Shown one piece after another: positions 34,615 to 46,268 of a stretch of DNA of 64,000 bases. Numbering within the stretch: the stretch's first letter is position 1; each line of letters opens with the position of its first letter. Under the pieces are notes generated by a model. That model did not search any database, was not told the DNA's origin, and saw only the letters and a program-made list of their open reading frames with translations. The stretch comes from Ascidia mentula. Its lineage: Eukaryota; Chordata; Ascidiacea; Phlebobranchia; Ascidiidae. A program made the translations under genes and the position numbers. The stretch lies in NCBI GenBank assembly GCA_947561715.1, contig OX387199.1:7197001-7261000 (forward strand), in the 5' to 3' direction.

Positions 34615-37139
34615 ATGGCATATTTTTTGTGTGTATATTTCGTGTTTCTGTAAGTTCGGATAGCTGCCAATGGTCGCACACTTGTTTTTACAGTTGGCAA
34701 TACAACAATATGCGAATACAGCCAAAGTCCATAAACTTTCGTATGAATGAGTTTTGCTAGTAATTGTACAGCAAAGGAGGAACACCGGTTGCAAGGCAAA
34801 AAATGATCCTGCAATAGCGAACTCTTGACGTAAAAACAAGTGCTACACTTTCCCAATGTACACAGATGGCACGTGCGCGTGATAAATGCCAATTTATCAT
34901 TTTCCGTCACCCGCTTTCTGCTTTTCGCTGATTAATGGCCACTCGTAACAGCTTGTGTTTGCGTACTCGTGGTGAAATGAGGCCAAGTGTGTACGCTGCG
35001 GTGGTAAGTGTAACACTTTTTTGAGGTTTGGGAGTGTGTAAGAATATATTTGTTGTTTAAAGACACGTATTACATAAATTGTTATACTGACGCTGCCAGG
35101 CATACTTCATTGCTAAATACTGCTCTTCTGACAAACTTTATTTTTATCCACGTTTAAGCTGTAATGCAGCAGCCTTCATAAGGAGGTATGAAATGTAAAT
35201 CAATGATTGTCCACATTGCTTGATTTACATTTCATACCTCCTGATGAAGGCCGCTGTATAACAGCTGAAACGCCGATAAAAATAAAGTTTGCCAGAAGAG
35301 CAGTATTTAGCAACACCTATTACTTGCTGATAATTTACGGGGCATCCATTTCATGGACAAATTTGTTTGACTTGATAACCGCAATAACCAAACTGAACAG
35401 GCAAGCGTTGTTTGGTTGTCGCATACCTGCAGAATGTGTAGATGTATCTTAGAACTTGATCGAAGGTGTATTATGCAGTATATTGGGTCCAGGGAGTGAT
35501 AACAATACATCCTTGGTCCGGGAAAGAAGTCCCCACTTTAAACTGAATGACACAGGGTTAAAATAGGTGACACGTATTGAAAATGTTGAGCGGACGTTCT
35601 ATTGCACAAAAACAACACAAAAAAATGGCAACAAACAAATGTAGAAAATAAAACAACCACAGGAGTTTGGGTGGCTATCCAATGGCGCATTTCTCTGTGG
35701 CACACTATATAAGGAAAAAGCATGCCTGTTTGTAACAACAAACAAAAACAGATTTCCAGGAGTACGTTACAAATTTGGGTGAATGTCGAAGGGCGGTTTA
35801 ATGAAATTCATCTAATTCAAATTTATCATGCTTTCAAATAATAAAAGGTTCAAAGCGACAAAAAATCGTTGGCCCTCCCTGTTAAAGCGAAAATCCCGCG
35901 ACGACTTGCACACCAACATACTTAGTCATCAACTTGCACACCAGTTTGGGTGATTTGGCAGCTGACAAATTTACGCAACACAAAAGGTTTTGTGCGTTTA
36001 ACTGTTTACACACGGAGAGAAATTTCAACAAACAAAAGTGTAAAAATGTGCAGCGGTAACGACACCGAGACAATATAGGTATATTACATTTGTCCCCATT
36101 CGCATTTTAATTTGGGTCACCAGTTACACTGTGGTTGTTCGAGTGCAGTATCCTCATATTAAACAGCAAAAAGCCGTAACAATAAACCAAGTCTCGGAGA
36201 AAGCGAAGATAACAACGCAAGACGACAGAAGGTCAGTGACGTTGAACATCGATTTTTTTCCAAGCATTGGACGGCCCAGTGTTACTATGACAACCGCAAC
36301 GCAGGCATTGATCGATGGCGATATTTTTATAATAGGCGCCCGCCCGGCGGAACGTCGATAATTGACCGGGAGAATTGACGTCAGGTGGTCAACCAGCGAC
36401 GTTGGTTTGGAAACACGTTAATCGCCTTTGTGATGGAGGCTAAGTTGCCATTAGAAGTTATGCAAAGAATAATAGCTGGGGGTCGGAAAGGTATTACTTG
36501 GGAAAAGGGTGAGACACCGGTGTTCTTAAAACGTTAAAACTGTGCAATGGATATCATTGGCTGGGAACGTTTCGTTAAATGGGTGCGAAGACCTTTTGTT
36601 TTTAAGAAGGTCATTTTGTGAACAAAAAGCTGAACAACTAAAAATATACAGTTTAGGATACACAAGCAAACTAAATATAATATATATTTATATATATCTG
36701 TACTTTTGTATGATATAAAACCTGGTGAACACAATCAAAAACTGGATGCAATGGAAGATTAAGGGCAGCACCAAAAAATCACTGTGTCCCAATCAGAAAT
36801 TCAGCAAGTAAAAATGTTGAAATTTCTTCAACACACATAATTTAAATTCTGGCAGGTAACAGTTGAACTTGGACTAAATGGCTCTTTCCGTGCAATTGCA
36901 TTGATGCACGTAACACATAAGCAGAGACCGCAACAAAAATATATTCGCTGCTTCGTGCCCTCATTGCCAGGAAGGAACCATCCACATTTAAAGCACAGTG
37001 CACATAACACCACGCAAAAGAGGCGACAGTATTAAAAACAACTCAGCTGCACCTTCAGCATCCATAGCCCCAGACATTGTGGAGCGAAACTAGCACTTTT
37101 ATGCAAAATTGCCATGAGAAAGGCAATTCTTGACATGCG
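34615..37139. other. intergenic region, SDR to VTI1A
   Basis: Apart from the fold-back repeat at 35110-35313 I find no supported gene. A short plus frame starting at ATG 36433 (MEAKLPLEVMQR) ends in a splice-donor-like AAAG-GTATTA and lies 50 bp after a perfect CRE (36376-36383), but no following exon was found. Confidence 0.35.
35093..35313. repeat. long fold-back (inverted) repeat with hammerhead-like cores
   Basis: Two arms of about 94 nt (35110-35203 and 35220-35313) are inverted copies with roughly 10 differences around a 16-nt spacer. The right arm carries CTGATGA (about 35241-35247), a hairpin GCTGT-ATA-ACAGC and GAAACGCC. The left arm holds a mutated counterpart in the opposite sense. 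The left flank GCTGCCAGGCATAC is shared with the 22914 repeat. The layout suggests tail-to-tail copies of a retroelement-linked repeat or a MITE. Confidence 0.65.
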
Positions 37140-39850
37140 TTACCGCTTTCGTGCAGATACATAAACCACAACCACGATAACCACAATTAAAAATATTATT
37201 ATTGCCAGGGTCATGATCCGATTTTGCTGAATCCTGCAAGCAAAGATGACTATGTGAAAAATGCATGGATGCCTAACATATAATTTTTTTACTGGAATTT
37301 CATATTTTAAATGATAGATTTAAAGTTCTAGTTTATTACAATGAATGCTATCTTTATGAATTAGTGTCAGTGCAATCAAGACAATGTAAATTAGAGTGTC
37401 AGAAAATCATTAAGGAACTAGTCTTGCTTTGACTGCTGATAGGGCAAGTAAGTGTAGCAAAGTCAAATACAAAAAGCACTTTCCAAGCAACGATTAATTG
37501 ATCTGTTACATACCTTCTCATCATGCCAGATAGAATTCTGGAACCTTTTCCAAGGTGTTCATCTCCTTCTCTCAACTGTAAACAAAGCAGAAAACATATT
37601 TCAAAATTACTTTTATGAGCAATAAAGCCATTAATGTGTTTTTAGTGAACTGCACACATGGCCTAGGCTGTGACCTAATAGGTCTGTAAAGTGCAGCTTT
37701 GGTGTGACTACTTCTATGTCACTACCAAAATTGTTTTAATTTTCACTTGGTTTTAGATTGGAATTCAAATTTGCTCCCTATAAAACTAAAATGACCTAAT
37801 TTACAAAATCTAAAATGGGAATATATTCAAATGAGAATAGCAATAATATATACTGCACAATTCGCCTGTGTTGCTGCAAACTTAAATGACATATATGTAA
37901 AATGCTGGTGGGCGACGTAGCAGGATTGTCTGTTTGTGTAAGCCTGGTTACTTTGCATACAAAAATTGTTCTGTTTTTTTATTCGGTGGGACACTGTAAT
38001 AAGTCTTCAGTAACTGTAATACGCGTTTAGTAATTTGCTGGTAAGAATCACCAAGTGCAGCTTTATATGTAAACTATAATATGAATCATGTAAATTATAA
38101 TAGAAAATATTATGCATTTGTGGTAAGTTAAATCACCAATAACTTGAAACATTAACATAGTGGTGCCATAGGCCTAGAGTCCATTACAAAATACTAATTG
38201 GTGAACAGACAAATGTCAATCGTTTAAATATTCATGACTTACAAACAGCCTAGACACTGATCTTTATTGCGGGAGACAGTTAATTTACTTTATCTAAGTC
38301 CTGCACAGTAGCAAAATAGAAAAGTCCAATTAATGGTCACAAAATTCAAAAAGTGGAAGCAAGGTAGCATAACATCAAGTAGAAATTTTAACTAACTTAA
38401 AATAAACATGTTCTTATTTGGGTATGGAATAACAATTGAAAAGTTACCCTTTGTCGAGTTCTGGTGATGGTTTCTCTGTCTCCCTGCAAATTATCCAAAA
38501 TGTCTTGACCTATTTTCTCTGTTTCTGTTGCTACCCTGTAACCGATTTCCAGCCTTCGTGAGGAATTTTCTAATCTTTCGGTGTTATCCAAAAGTCTTGT
38601 TTTCTGCAAAATAAGATTCTAAATTGAAACCACAAAAAGCCAGGTAATTTTTAAATGAATTCTTTCATACGTATTTGTACACAGGTCTCAGTATGTAATA
38701 AACAAATAAAAAATAACCTGGTCGTCATTTCCATACTCATCCATTCCAAGTAGCTCCTCTCGCATTTGGTTAGCCCTGTTTATTGATGATGTCTTGGCTT
38801 TTTTCTGCAATCATTTTTGCACAGCATGAAGCAAAGGTTTTCATAATATTTTCAGAAACAATTTTGGTAGAAATAATTGTATTGAGAACATGCAGTTTAT
38901 ACTTCGATTCAGGTCACTTTAAAAGGCAAAGCTTGCCAAACATGACAAACACCCTTTCTGGGGTAGTTTTACTCATCGGTATTGCATTGCGAAACTTATA
39001 CAAATTTGGTTTATTGCAGTCTTGGCCTTAACATCCATACTGTTAAAGTATAATTGTACTTCTCAAATATATATATATACCGTTACAACACCCACAATGG
39101 TAACATAATCTTACAATTTGTGCTTCAAGGTTGTTAAACTCCTTCTGGTAACTTTTTAACCGTCCCATTAACTTTCCACGCTCTGAAATTGGCATACCTC
39201 TGACTTCCAGATCCATTTGCTCAAGCTGAAGAAAAACTTTACATTTACTCACATACTTACAACACTTTTACACATGCATAGCAACAATCATTTATTGAGT
39301 AGGTTATATACAACCCAGATTGGAAAAAACGTCCGATAATCTGCGCAATATTATAGAGTTAATGCATTAACATACGAAAAAACATTGGATCATCCGCGCA
39401 ATTAACAACCCCCAAAACAAAATCCTCCGCGCAAAAAACAAACTTTCCAATCTGGTATAAAACTCAGTGTATTCACTACACTATGTAATAATGGAAATGT
39501 AGTATATGTTGGTTTATTTGTCAGCCCTACATTCAATAATTGTAGACACCTACCAATTCCTGTGCCTCATCAAGTTGCCTTTCGATGGAACTGATAAGTG
39601 ACTTTTTATCGGCTACAAAACAAATGAGCTCAAAATTACAAATTAAGTCAAAATCACAAAAATATTCCCGATACAATGCAAAAAGTTACTAAATTGTTAT
39701 CAGTTTCCTGTTCAAATTATTTCACAAACACAAGTTCCACAACAATAACAAGTAACCTCCATGATGCAGTGATATCGTTCCAATTCTTTGGGTTATTTCA
39801 GCAGTCAGTGTTGAAAACTGTTGTTCGAAGGATTGTATTAGTGACGACAT
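37140..39850 (-). CDS. VTI1A: VTI1A, Qb-SNARE
   Basis: Seven exons, 39757-39850, 39554-39612, 39115-39225, 38718-38804, 38448-38603, 37514-37575 and 37140-37233, give 220 aa (human VTI1A 217). The N-terminal helical Habc-type domain (FEQQFSTLTAEIT, DKKSLISSIERQLDEA, LEQMDLEVRGMP) is followed by a linker (RANQMREELLGMDEYG), a Qb-SNARE motif (LLDNTERLENSSRRLE, ATETEKIGQDIL, DRETITRTRQRL, LGKGSRILSGMMRR) and a single C-terminal membrane anchor (residues about 192-215) ending in a short basic tail. VTI1A works in SNARE complexes at the trans-Golgi network and endosomes. All family landmarks are intact and I see nothing unusual. Confidence 0.95.
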
Positions 39851-40368
39851 GACCCGCTACTATATACCACAATATTTCTTCAACACCTTCCCAAAAGGAG
39901 ACACACCTACCATAGACCTTATAGACTGCCACTGCACATTCGTCCTATCAATGGGCACGAAGGCTTCCTTACTACTCATTGTTGTAGAGAAAAAGGCAAT
40001 CGCGCGTGACGATGCGTCACAAACTAAGGAAGATACTTTTACACCGGGTCACAAAGTTTTTTCCAAACTTGATCCACATACAATCCAAACTTAGAAATCT
40101 AAGCGAATATTAAAATTACGATTTCGGGTAGTATTTCAACTTAAATATATGACCAAAAATAACAGGTAGTTTCTCTGTATTCGTTCAAATTTTTTTTTTC
40201 TATATCAGCTTATATGTTTCCACAAACTATAGGCCAGGGTTTTACAAAACTTTCGACAACTTTACGAAATCGGTTTTAACTCTTTTGCTTTGCGTCTCAC
40301 AAATCCCAAAAACACTGATATTTATTTATTTTTGTAACGAGAAAATAAAAAGTATAGATACAGTGGTT
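39851..40368. other. intergenic region between VTI1A and CNK/IPCEF1-like copy 1
   Basis: About 520 bp separates the VTI1A start from the end of the next minus-strand gene. It should contain the VTI1A promoter and the 3' UTR of the CNK/IPCEF1-like copy. No gene was seen. Confidence 0.4.
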
Positions 40369-43300
40369 TCACAGCTCAAGACTAAAATGTGCCGGTGTCC
40401 TTGGGGCGGATTTAATGATTTGTGCTAAATCCCTGTTTGAAGTAATACTCTTGGAGTGTGGTTTGGTATCGGGTTCCCTTGAACTTGAGGGCATCGCAGA
40501 AGAGGATAACGTGCGCTGGGCGGAAATTTTGTTGGCAAACTCTGGCGAATATGTACGTGACATTGCCCACGTCCTGGGCCTGATGGCCCGACCAAAATTG
40601 CCAGGTGCAGGCGTGCGCATCTCTGCTATGTTGCCCTGGTTATTGATTTCATTGTTATCGAACACGTCAGGCGATGTGGCGTCAGTGGTCATTGTCCTGT
40701 TAGGGGGGAAATTAAGGTCTCTGTTGTCATCTTCCGGCTTATCGGAGATACTACCAGTATCCGATTGGTTGCGTAATTGTCTCTGGGACGAACGCTTTAT
40801 TATTTCCATGTCTGCAACGACAGAGGGATGCTGTGCTATCCAGTCGTGAAGAACTTCAGATGTAAGGTTTGAAATCACAAGAAGTTCGTCCACATGAAGG
40901 AGTTCTTGTTCTTTCGCCTGTGTTGTCAATAATTGTTTAAAGTGAGATTACAATAGTGACGTACAAAATATGCGAAACTGTAAAGTCCCTAAAGGGATAC
41001 AAATAAATACATTGGCCCAGTTGCACATATATTTCTTTTTAGACACGGAACAGTACCGTTAGTAGATTATACTTGTGCTCGCAAAAAGTAAAATGATTGG
41101 TAACACATTGGTGAAATTTACAAAGTAATTTTTTTAGCACAGGAATTCGAACCTATACGTCATGCAGTAGTTACCGATGTTGCTATACTCTTTCATTAAT
41201 ATCTTTTATAAACATCGCACCTTCAACTGGCGTTGTAAGGCCCTCTTTTTCAGCATCTTCTCGTTTCGCACTGGGTCTCTTGATAATACGGTCATTCTTC
41301 TCCGCCAAGTACTAAGCGTGCCGTTGCCTTGGATGTCGAAACAAGACTGCTTGATTGTACTAAAGAGATCGTCATTTCGTTTTTCTGTCCCAAATTTAAC
41401 TGCTGGTTCTGTTACGATTTTTTGAGTGTCCGTATTCGATGTATCAGGACTGTCTGATGTTGCAGGATTTGTTGACGTCACACAGGCGTCTTTTGCCACC
41501 GCTGCACCAAAACCTGTTTTTTTTCAAAAAAAAACAGAAAAATGACACAAACAAACAACTAAATATATTTTTTTATTTTTTTTATTTTTTTTTGACCACA
41601 CCGGTATTTGAACCTAGGACATCCTGGGCACGAATCCCGATCAGGTTTATACTTGGTGTATGGGTCGGGCGCTTGACCAATATATGCGCTATTGATTCAG
41701 GTATATAGCTCGCTGGTGACACCATGTGGCATTTTGCTATTCACATCCCAACGATTTGACTGTGTTATCATAAAGATATACTAGCAGTGATGGCCCTGAG
41801 TAACTCACGCCTCTTTTGCCTTTGGTAAATAAAGAAAAACATACAAACTCTTGTTGTTGCTCCGTCACCGACGAGGTTACTGGGGTGACCTGTTGCACCG
41901 CTATTCTGGGTAATTGTTGAGGATTTCTAACAAGAGAAATCAATGTTACAAATCCAAACAGGCCAATTGTTGCGTTATTTCGAAAAGAGCCACGTTTTCC
42001 TGTGTTTAATAGCATCGGACCTTATCGGTCTTATCAGTGTAGCTGATGACTGTCATTTAAACCGTGCAATTAAAGGAGTTAGTCCACGTTGTGAAGACTG
42101 TAGCCATCATTAAAAAACGGCTCGTGCAAACGTTAGGTATGAACTTAAGGAGTTTTATCACTAATTCCTTCCGTGTGTGCGACGATCCTCAAACCGTAAA
42201 ATAGGTTTTAAGAAATTGCATGTTCAGTAGATGTTGGTCTTAACTTCTGGCGCTGTTAAACAAATAAACCGCATATATAAAAAAGCAATACCCTCGGTTT
42301 GTTGGAGGGCTCAGAGCTTGTAGGAAACGAATGCGACCTTTTCTGGTGTTTTCTTGGTATGACGTTAAGCAGGCGCTGTAACTTCTTCGGACTACTGACT
42401 GGCTGTGTAGAAAACGACGTACCAATCAACTCTTCTTCTTGGCAGCTGTCATTGGATTCAATCGATTCTGATTGGACGGACGATCTCACGTGAATGTTGG
42501 TCTTCGCAATGATTGGCTGTTCATCATCTGTTGCTTTCAGCTGCTCGTCTTCCAGCAGGTCTACTGTAGGAGATCCTTGGTTGGAGGATATACTGAGTCT
42601 TGCGTCTGTGTGCAAGTTTTCTTCATTGTCCGAGATCTTTTTTGTAGAAGCCGGCGAAGGGTCTTGTGTGGTGGTGAATACGTCTCCTTCCAATTCACTA
42701 TCGCTGAGATTATCTATAGTCCAGAATAACGTCAAAATTGAAATAACAAAATATGCCAGTATATGAGATTAATTTAAAAGGCCTGTTCCCTGCATTTGAA
42801 TTGTTACGGATGCGGTTTAAAGTGAGGAGCAATAAACCCCTTTTTTCACCAAAATTTATCATTTACCGTTAACAGACGCATTTCCCAGTTTCGTATCTTC
42901 GGAATTGTACTCAATTGCTGCCAAACCGATCTTGTTCATCCACTTTGTCATGTCCGTTTGTTGTTCGGAGGCAAAATAGAATGTATCGCGCTTTGGGTGG
43001 GTGATTTGAAAAGCTAGTTTTCGTTTGCAATCAGTCGCCGGTGCAATCTGCATGATATCGCACTGACATGAAGAAATTTCAAGGCTTACTTGTTTCAACG
43101 CCTTCATTTGCACAGTTCAAACACAAAACGATGTGTGCTGTAATAAGTACTCATATTCTTTTTATTTTGAAAACTCTGGCACTGAGTGATAAAGCTCAAA
43201 CTTTCAAATTTCCGCCGCACCGCAGTACATAGGAGTTACGTAGAATCATTTTGTTATGTCTGAGCTCACAGAAAACCAGTTTCTCATTTCTGGTTATATC

Positions 43301-44006
43301 TTTATATTGGGCAATACAGATTTAAATTTTGACGACGGCTTCGTCTAACATTTATCTGTCCGCATACTGGTTAGTCGACTGCTTGGGTACAGATACCGGC
43401 ACTCGTTTCACAGTTTAAGTAGCACTGTTGTGCACCCCACTCCAAGGAAAACACGAGAAATAGAACAGACTTCATGTATGTGTACTGTATATTTCTTTGT
43501 TTTTATGACGTCGCGATTTAATCGTAGGAATATAACCCACAATTTTGTAAAACATGATATGGACAATATAGCTTATAGCTCTTTGTACTTGTCCATACGC
43601 CCACATTTGTTATATAGTGCATTGAGAATGATTGTAAAAGCTATTGAATCGTTTTCCAAACCAATTTTACAGCAGCTACCTGGAATGCATTATTTATATC
43701 AGATATTTAATCAATTTATCGCATTTAAAATACCTTGTATCCAGGAAGGCTGATGTAGAATTCTGTTTCATCCGCAGTATTCTGTTTGCAACAATAAATG
43801 ACGCCATTCTTGATCACCGTCCACCTTTGGCACCATTTCTGCACTCCTCCAGCGCTTGGTCCTCCAGGTTGTTTGATCCACAACCATCCTTGGCAATCTG
43901 TTCTACCCAAGTCCTTGTACAATATGCGATGTCCTTTCTTCTCTTCAGCTTCGTTGCGCGGGTAAGAGGAAGATGAAAGTAAAGCGGTTTTGACTCGTTT
44001 CCACAT
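40369..44006 (-). CDS. short CNK/IPCEF1-like PH-domain protein, tandem copy 1
   Basis: Six exons, 43734-44006, 42867-43047, 42292-42713, 41845-41926, 41221-41501 and 40369-40917, give 595 aa. Residues about 27-150 form the CNK/IPCEF1 PH domain (KDLGRTDCQGWLW, RWTVIKNGVIYC, ISLPGYK, then CKRKLAFQITHP, FYFASEQ, MTKWMNKIG). A Ser-rich linker leads to the CNK C-terminal block (SRDPVRNEKMLKKRALQRQLK, KEQELLHVDELL, LTSEVLHDWIAQHPSVV). SAM, CRIC and PDZ parts are absent. The ATG at 44006 opens directly into the PH domain, as in mammalian IPCEF1. CNK proteins scaffold Ras-RAF and Arf/cytohesin signalling at the membrane. Exon phases equal those of the neighbouring long gene, so this arose by duplication of its 3' half. 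Some junctions in the linker are supported mainly by phase. Confidence 0.8.
41560..41720 (-). mobile_element. tRNA-derived SINE with A-rich tail in intron of CNK-like copy 1
   Basis: Read on the minus strand, an A-box-like segment near 41675 precedes a B-box-like AGGTTCAAATACC (about 41603-41615). A run of A-rich sequence (plus-strand T tract, about 41565-41594) follows. That order is typical of tRNA-derived SINEs. Flanking duplications were not identified. Confidence 0.45.
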
Positions 44007-44270
44007 TAAGAAGGTGGGTGAGGTGTTGGTGTATTTCAAGCAGTGGCGGTGACGTGTTTTATTTACACGTGGCTATGATTTGATTTGCTGTTGTTTTTGC
44101 GGCTAGAACAAACACTGACGAGTTTTGTATACATAGAAATGTTTTTATTAAGCATGGATGTCCCACTGACAACTTTGATTGGTTTTGGGATCGTGGCACT
44201 AAATTCTATCAAAAATTGATAACTAGGACTGACCTAGATTATTGCACAATCATCCAAGATACTGGTTTAC

Positions 44271-44314
44271 AGATATATATATCGCCTATACGGCATACGG
44301 CATCATCAGTATCT
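44271..44314 (-). ncRNA. hammerhead-ribozyme-like motif, minus strand
   Basis: Read on the minus strand from 44314: AGATA, the exact core CTGATGA (44309-44303), helix II GCC...GGC with a longer loop (44301-44284), GATA instead of GAAA, an AUAU-type minimal helix III with AUA before the cleavage position, then TATCT (44275-44271), fully complementary to AGATA. Core, helix II closing pairs and helix III match the 25750 motif while helix I differs and still pairs. The GATA substitution may weaken catalysis. Confidence 0.5.
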
Positions 44315-44371
44315 AAAAACAACAAACATATAAACAAGAGCAATCATTAGGATTGGAATCAAACGCACACA

Positions 44372-44428
44372 TCCAGACTTACATATACTTAACATCCATA
44401 GACTTACATATACTTTACATCCAGACTC
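44372..44428. repeat. short imperfect tandem repeat
   Basis: About two and a half copies of a unit containing ACTTACATATACTT followed by ACATCCA are arranged head to tail. No function is suggested. Confidence 0.4.
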
Positions 44429-46268
44429 TGGCAATTTGTTAAAACTATACTCATATATGAATGCGTGGCGAAGTAGACATTATGGTTGGTAATACTGCCG
44501 AATATATCGTAAGATTACTAAACAGGTTTCTATCTTCCGGACATGTGGTTGAAATTTGCACTAGTGTGTTCAACAAGTGTTATGGAGGTTTGTTGTTCAA
44601 ACAAAACAAAGTCTGATAAAAAGTTAAACGTGACAACCAACTTCTTGCTTTCGACATATTCAAACTTCATCATACCTTACTACTACTAAAAAGTTACAGT
44701 GATCGCTAGGCCTGGATCTGCAGTTTTGGGTAGATCCCAATATTTCAACTTTTGTCATCATACCTTGATTCCTTTTTCACCACAATTTTATTCCACTGCA
44801 TGCCCTGCATATTAAAATCGCAATCTAAAATCTACAAGAAACGTGAAAGTCAGTCCCACACGAGCTTTAAATTAGCGAGTCCAAGAAACACATGGGTTTC
44901 TCGCGTTAGCTTTAATAACGAAACTTCAATACTCGTAACACCCGACCTCAACGTTTCACAACTGTGCAAACTTTACCTGATAGCCGAAGAACTGGCAACG
45001 CAGGAAAACCCATACCAAAGTGAAAGTTGTCCACTAATTGTGTGCGCAGAAAGTTTGACGACCAAAGGACACGCAAAGCATATACTACTCCAAATAAGAC
45101 CTTTGGATGTTCGCTACATAAGAAATGTATGTGTAATGTAGAGTTTAATGCTCAAAAGCCGCCCCAATTACCCCGTATTGTAAATGCATGTATGTAGTAA
45201 GGGTTTGCAAATGTCACACATTCAGTGGTTGTGCTGTGAAGGCTAGGATTTAAGTATTTTTATCAAAAACGGGGCAAAAGCAAATCTCTCAACCCCAACA
45301 GTCAAGACCACACCCTAAAACTTCGAGTTTCTGTATGCGCTTCCATTGCAATTCTTCTACAAGTATTCTGGTTTGTTTACATTGTCTTTCAATATACAAG
45401 TCTTCATTTCCATTTCCATTTTCTATTATTTCTGCTATTAACTAAAAGCATCACCCACCACACAAGTGCACGTTGTTTATTTTCACACCGATCTTCGCAA
45501 TCAACCATTGCACTTTCTCGCATTGTTTCTATGGCTCGACGAGAACAAGTCAATTTGACACAGGGTTAAAGTGCGATCACAACTGAAACGAAAACCTTAA
45601 CAAGTAGTGCGCATTGCCTGGATCTTGTAATCAAACCGAACATCAACAGCGCAGAATAGAAACTAGAATGTTTTGTTGGTTTGTAACATGAACTTGCGTT
45701 TATACAGAAGCGCGTGTGCTCTCGCCGAAACTGAACGTAAGCACTTGGAATTGTTTTCGTCACAACGAGCGGTGTTACAAGAAACGTACAACCTTCAATG
45801 TAAAACAGATTCTACTGTATAGGGAGCTTTAGTGGAACGGGACGAGACGACCAGATCGTGCATAACAACGGGAGTGTTTGCATACGTTTCGCGCACCCAT
45901 GAAGTTGACTACTTATTAGCGTGGTAGTATAGGTGAGTTGGCATGACAACGGTTCAGCGTCTGACGGTTATAATGTTTACATAAAAGCTTGTTTATACGA
46001 GTACTTAATATTTGGCCGTAACATAGAATAGCGCAAATGGAGAAAGTTATTTGGTGACAAAACTAAGGACGAATGGTCGACCTACTGCATTCCAAACACT
46101 TAAGCATTTCAACCCTAAAGCCATTTTTTAACCGATTACCATAATTATGACGTCATTTGAACCTACGGGCAGCGGGACGGAATTGGTTAAAACGCAAAGC
46201 AGGCATAGAATGCGAATGAAGAAAAACGTGGCCAGAAAACAACACTGTTACAGGGCGGGAATGGGAAG

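Larger units (their letters stand above)
44007..46268. other. intergenic region between the two CNK-like genes
   Basis: It holds the hammerhead-like motif at 44271-44314, a short imperfect tandem repeat at about 44372-44428, and a plus-strand frame from ATG 44800 to the stop at 45141. That frame encodes 113 aa with fairly even codon use but is unrecognised and has no supporting signals. It may be chance. Confidence 0.35.
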
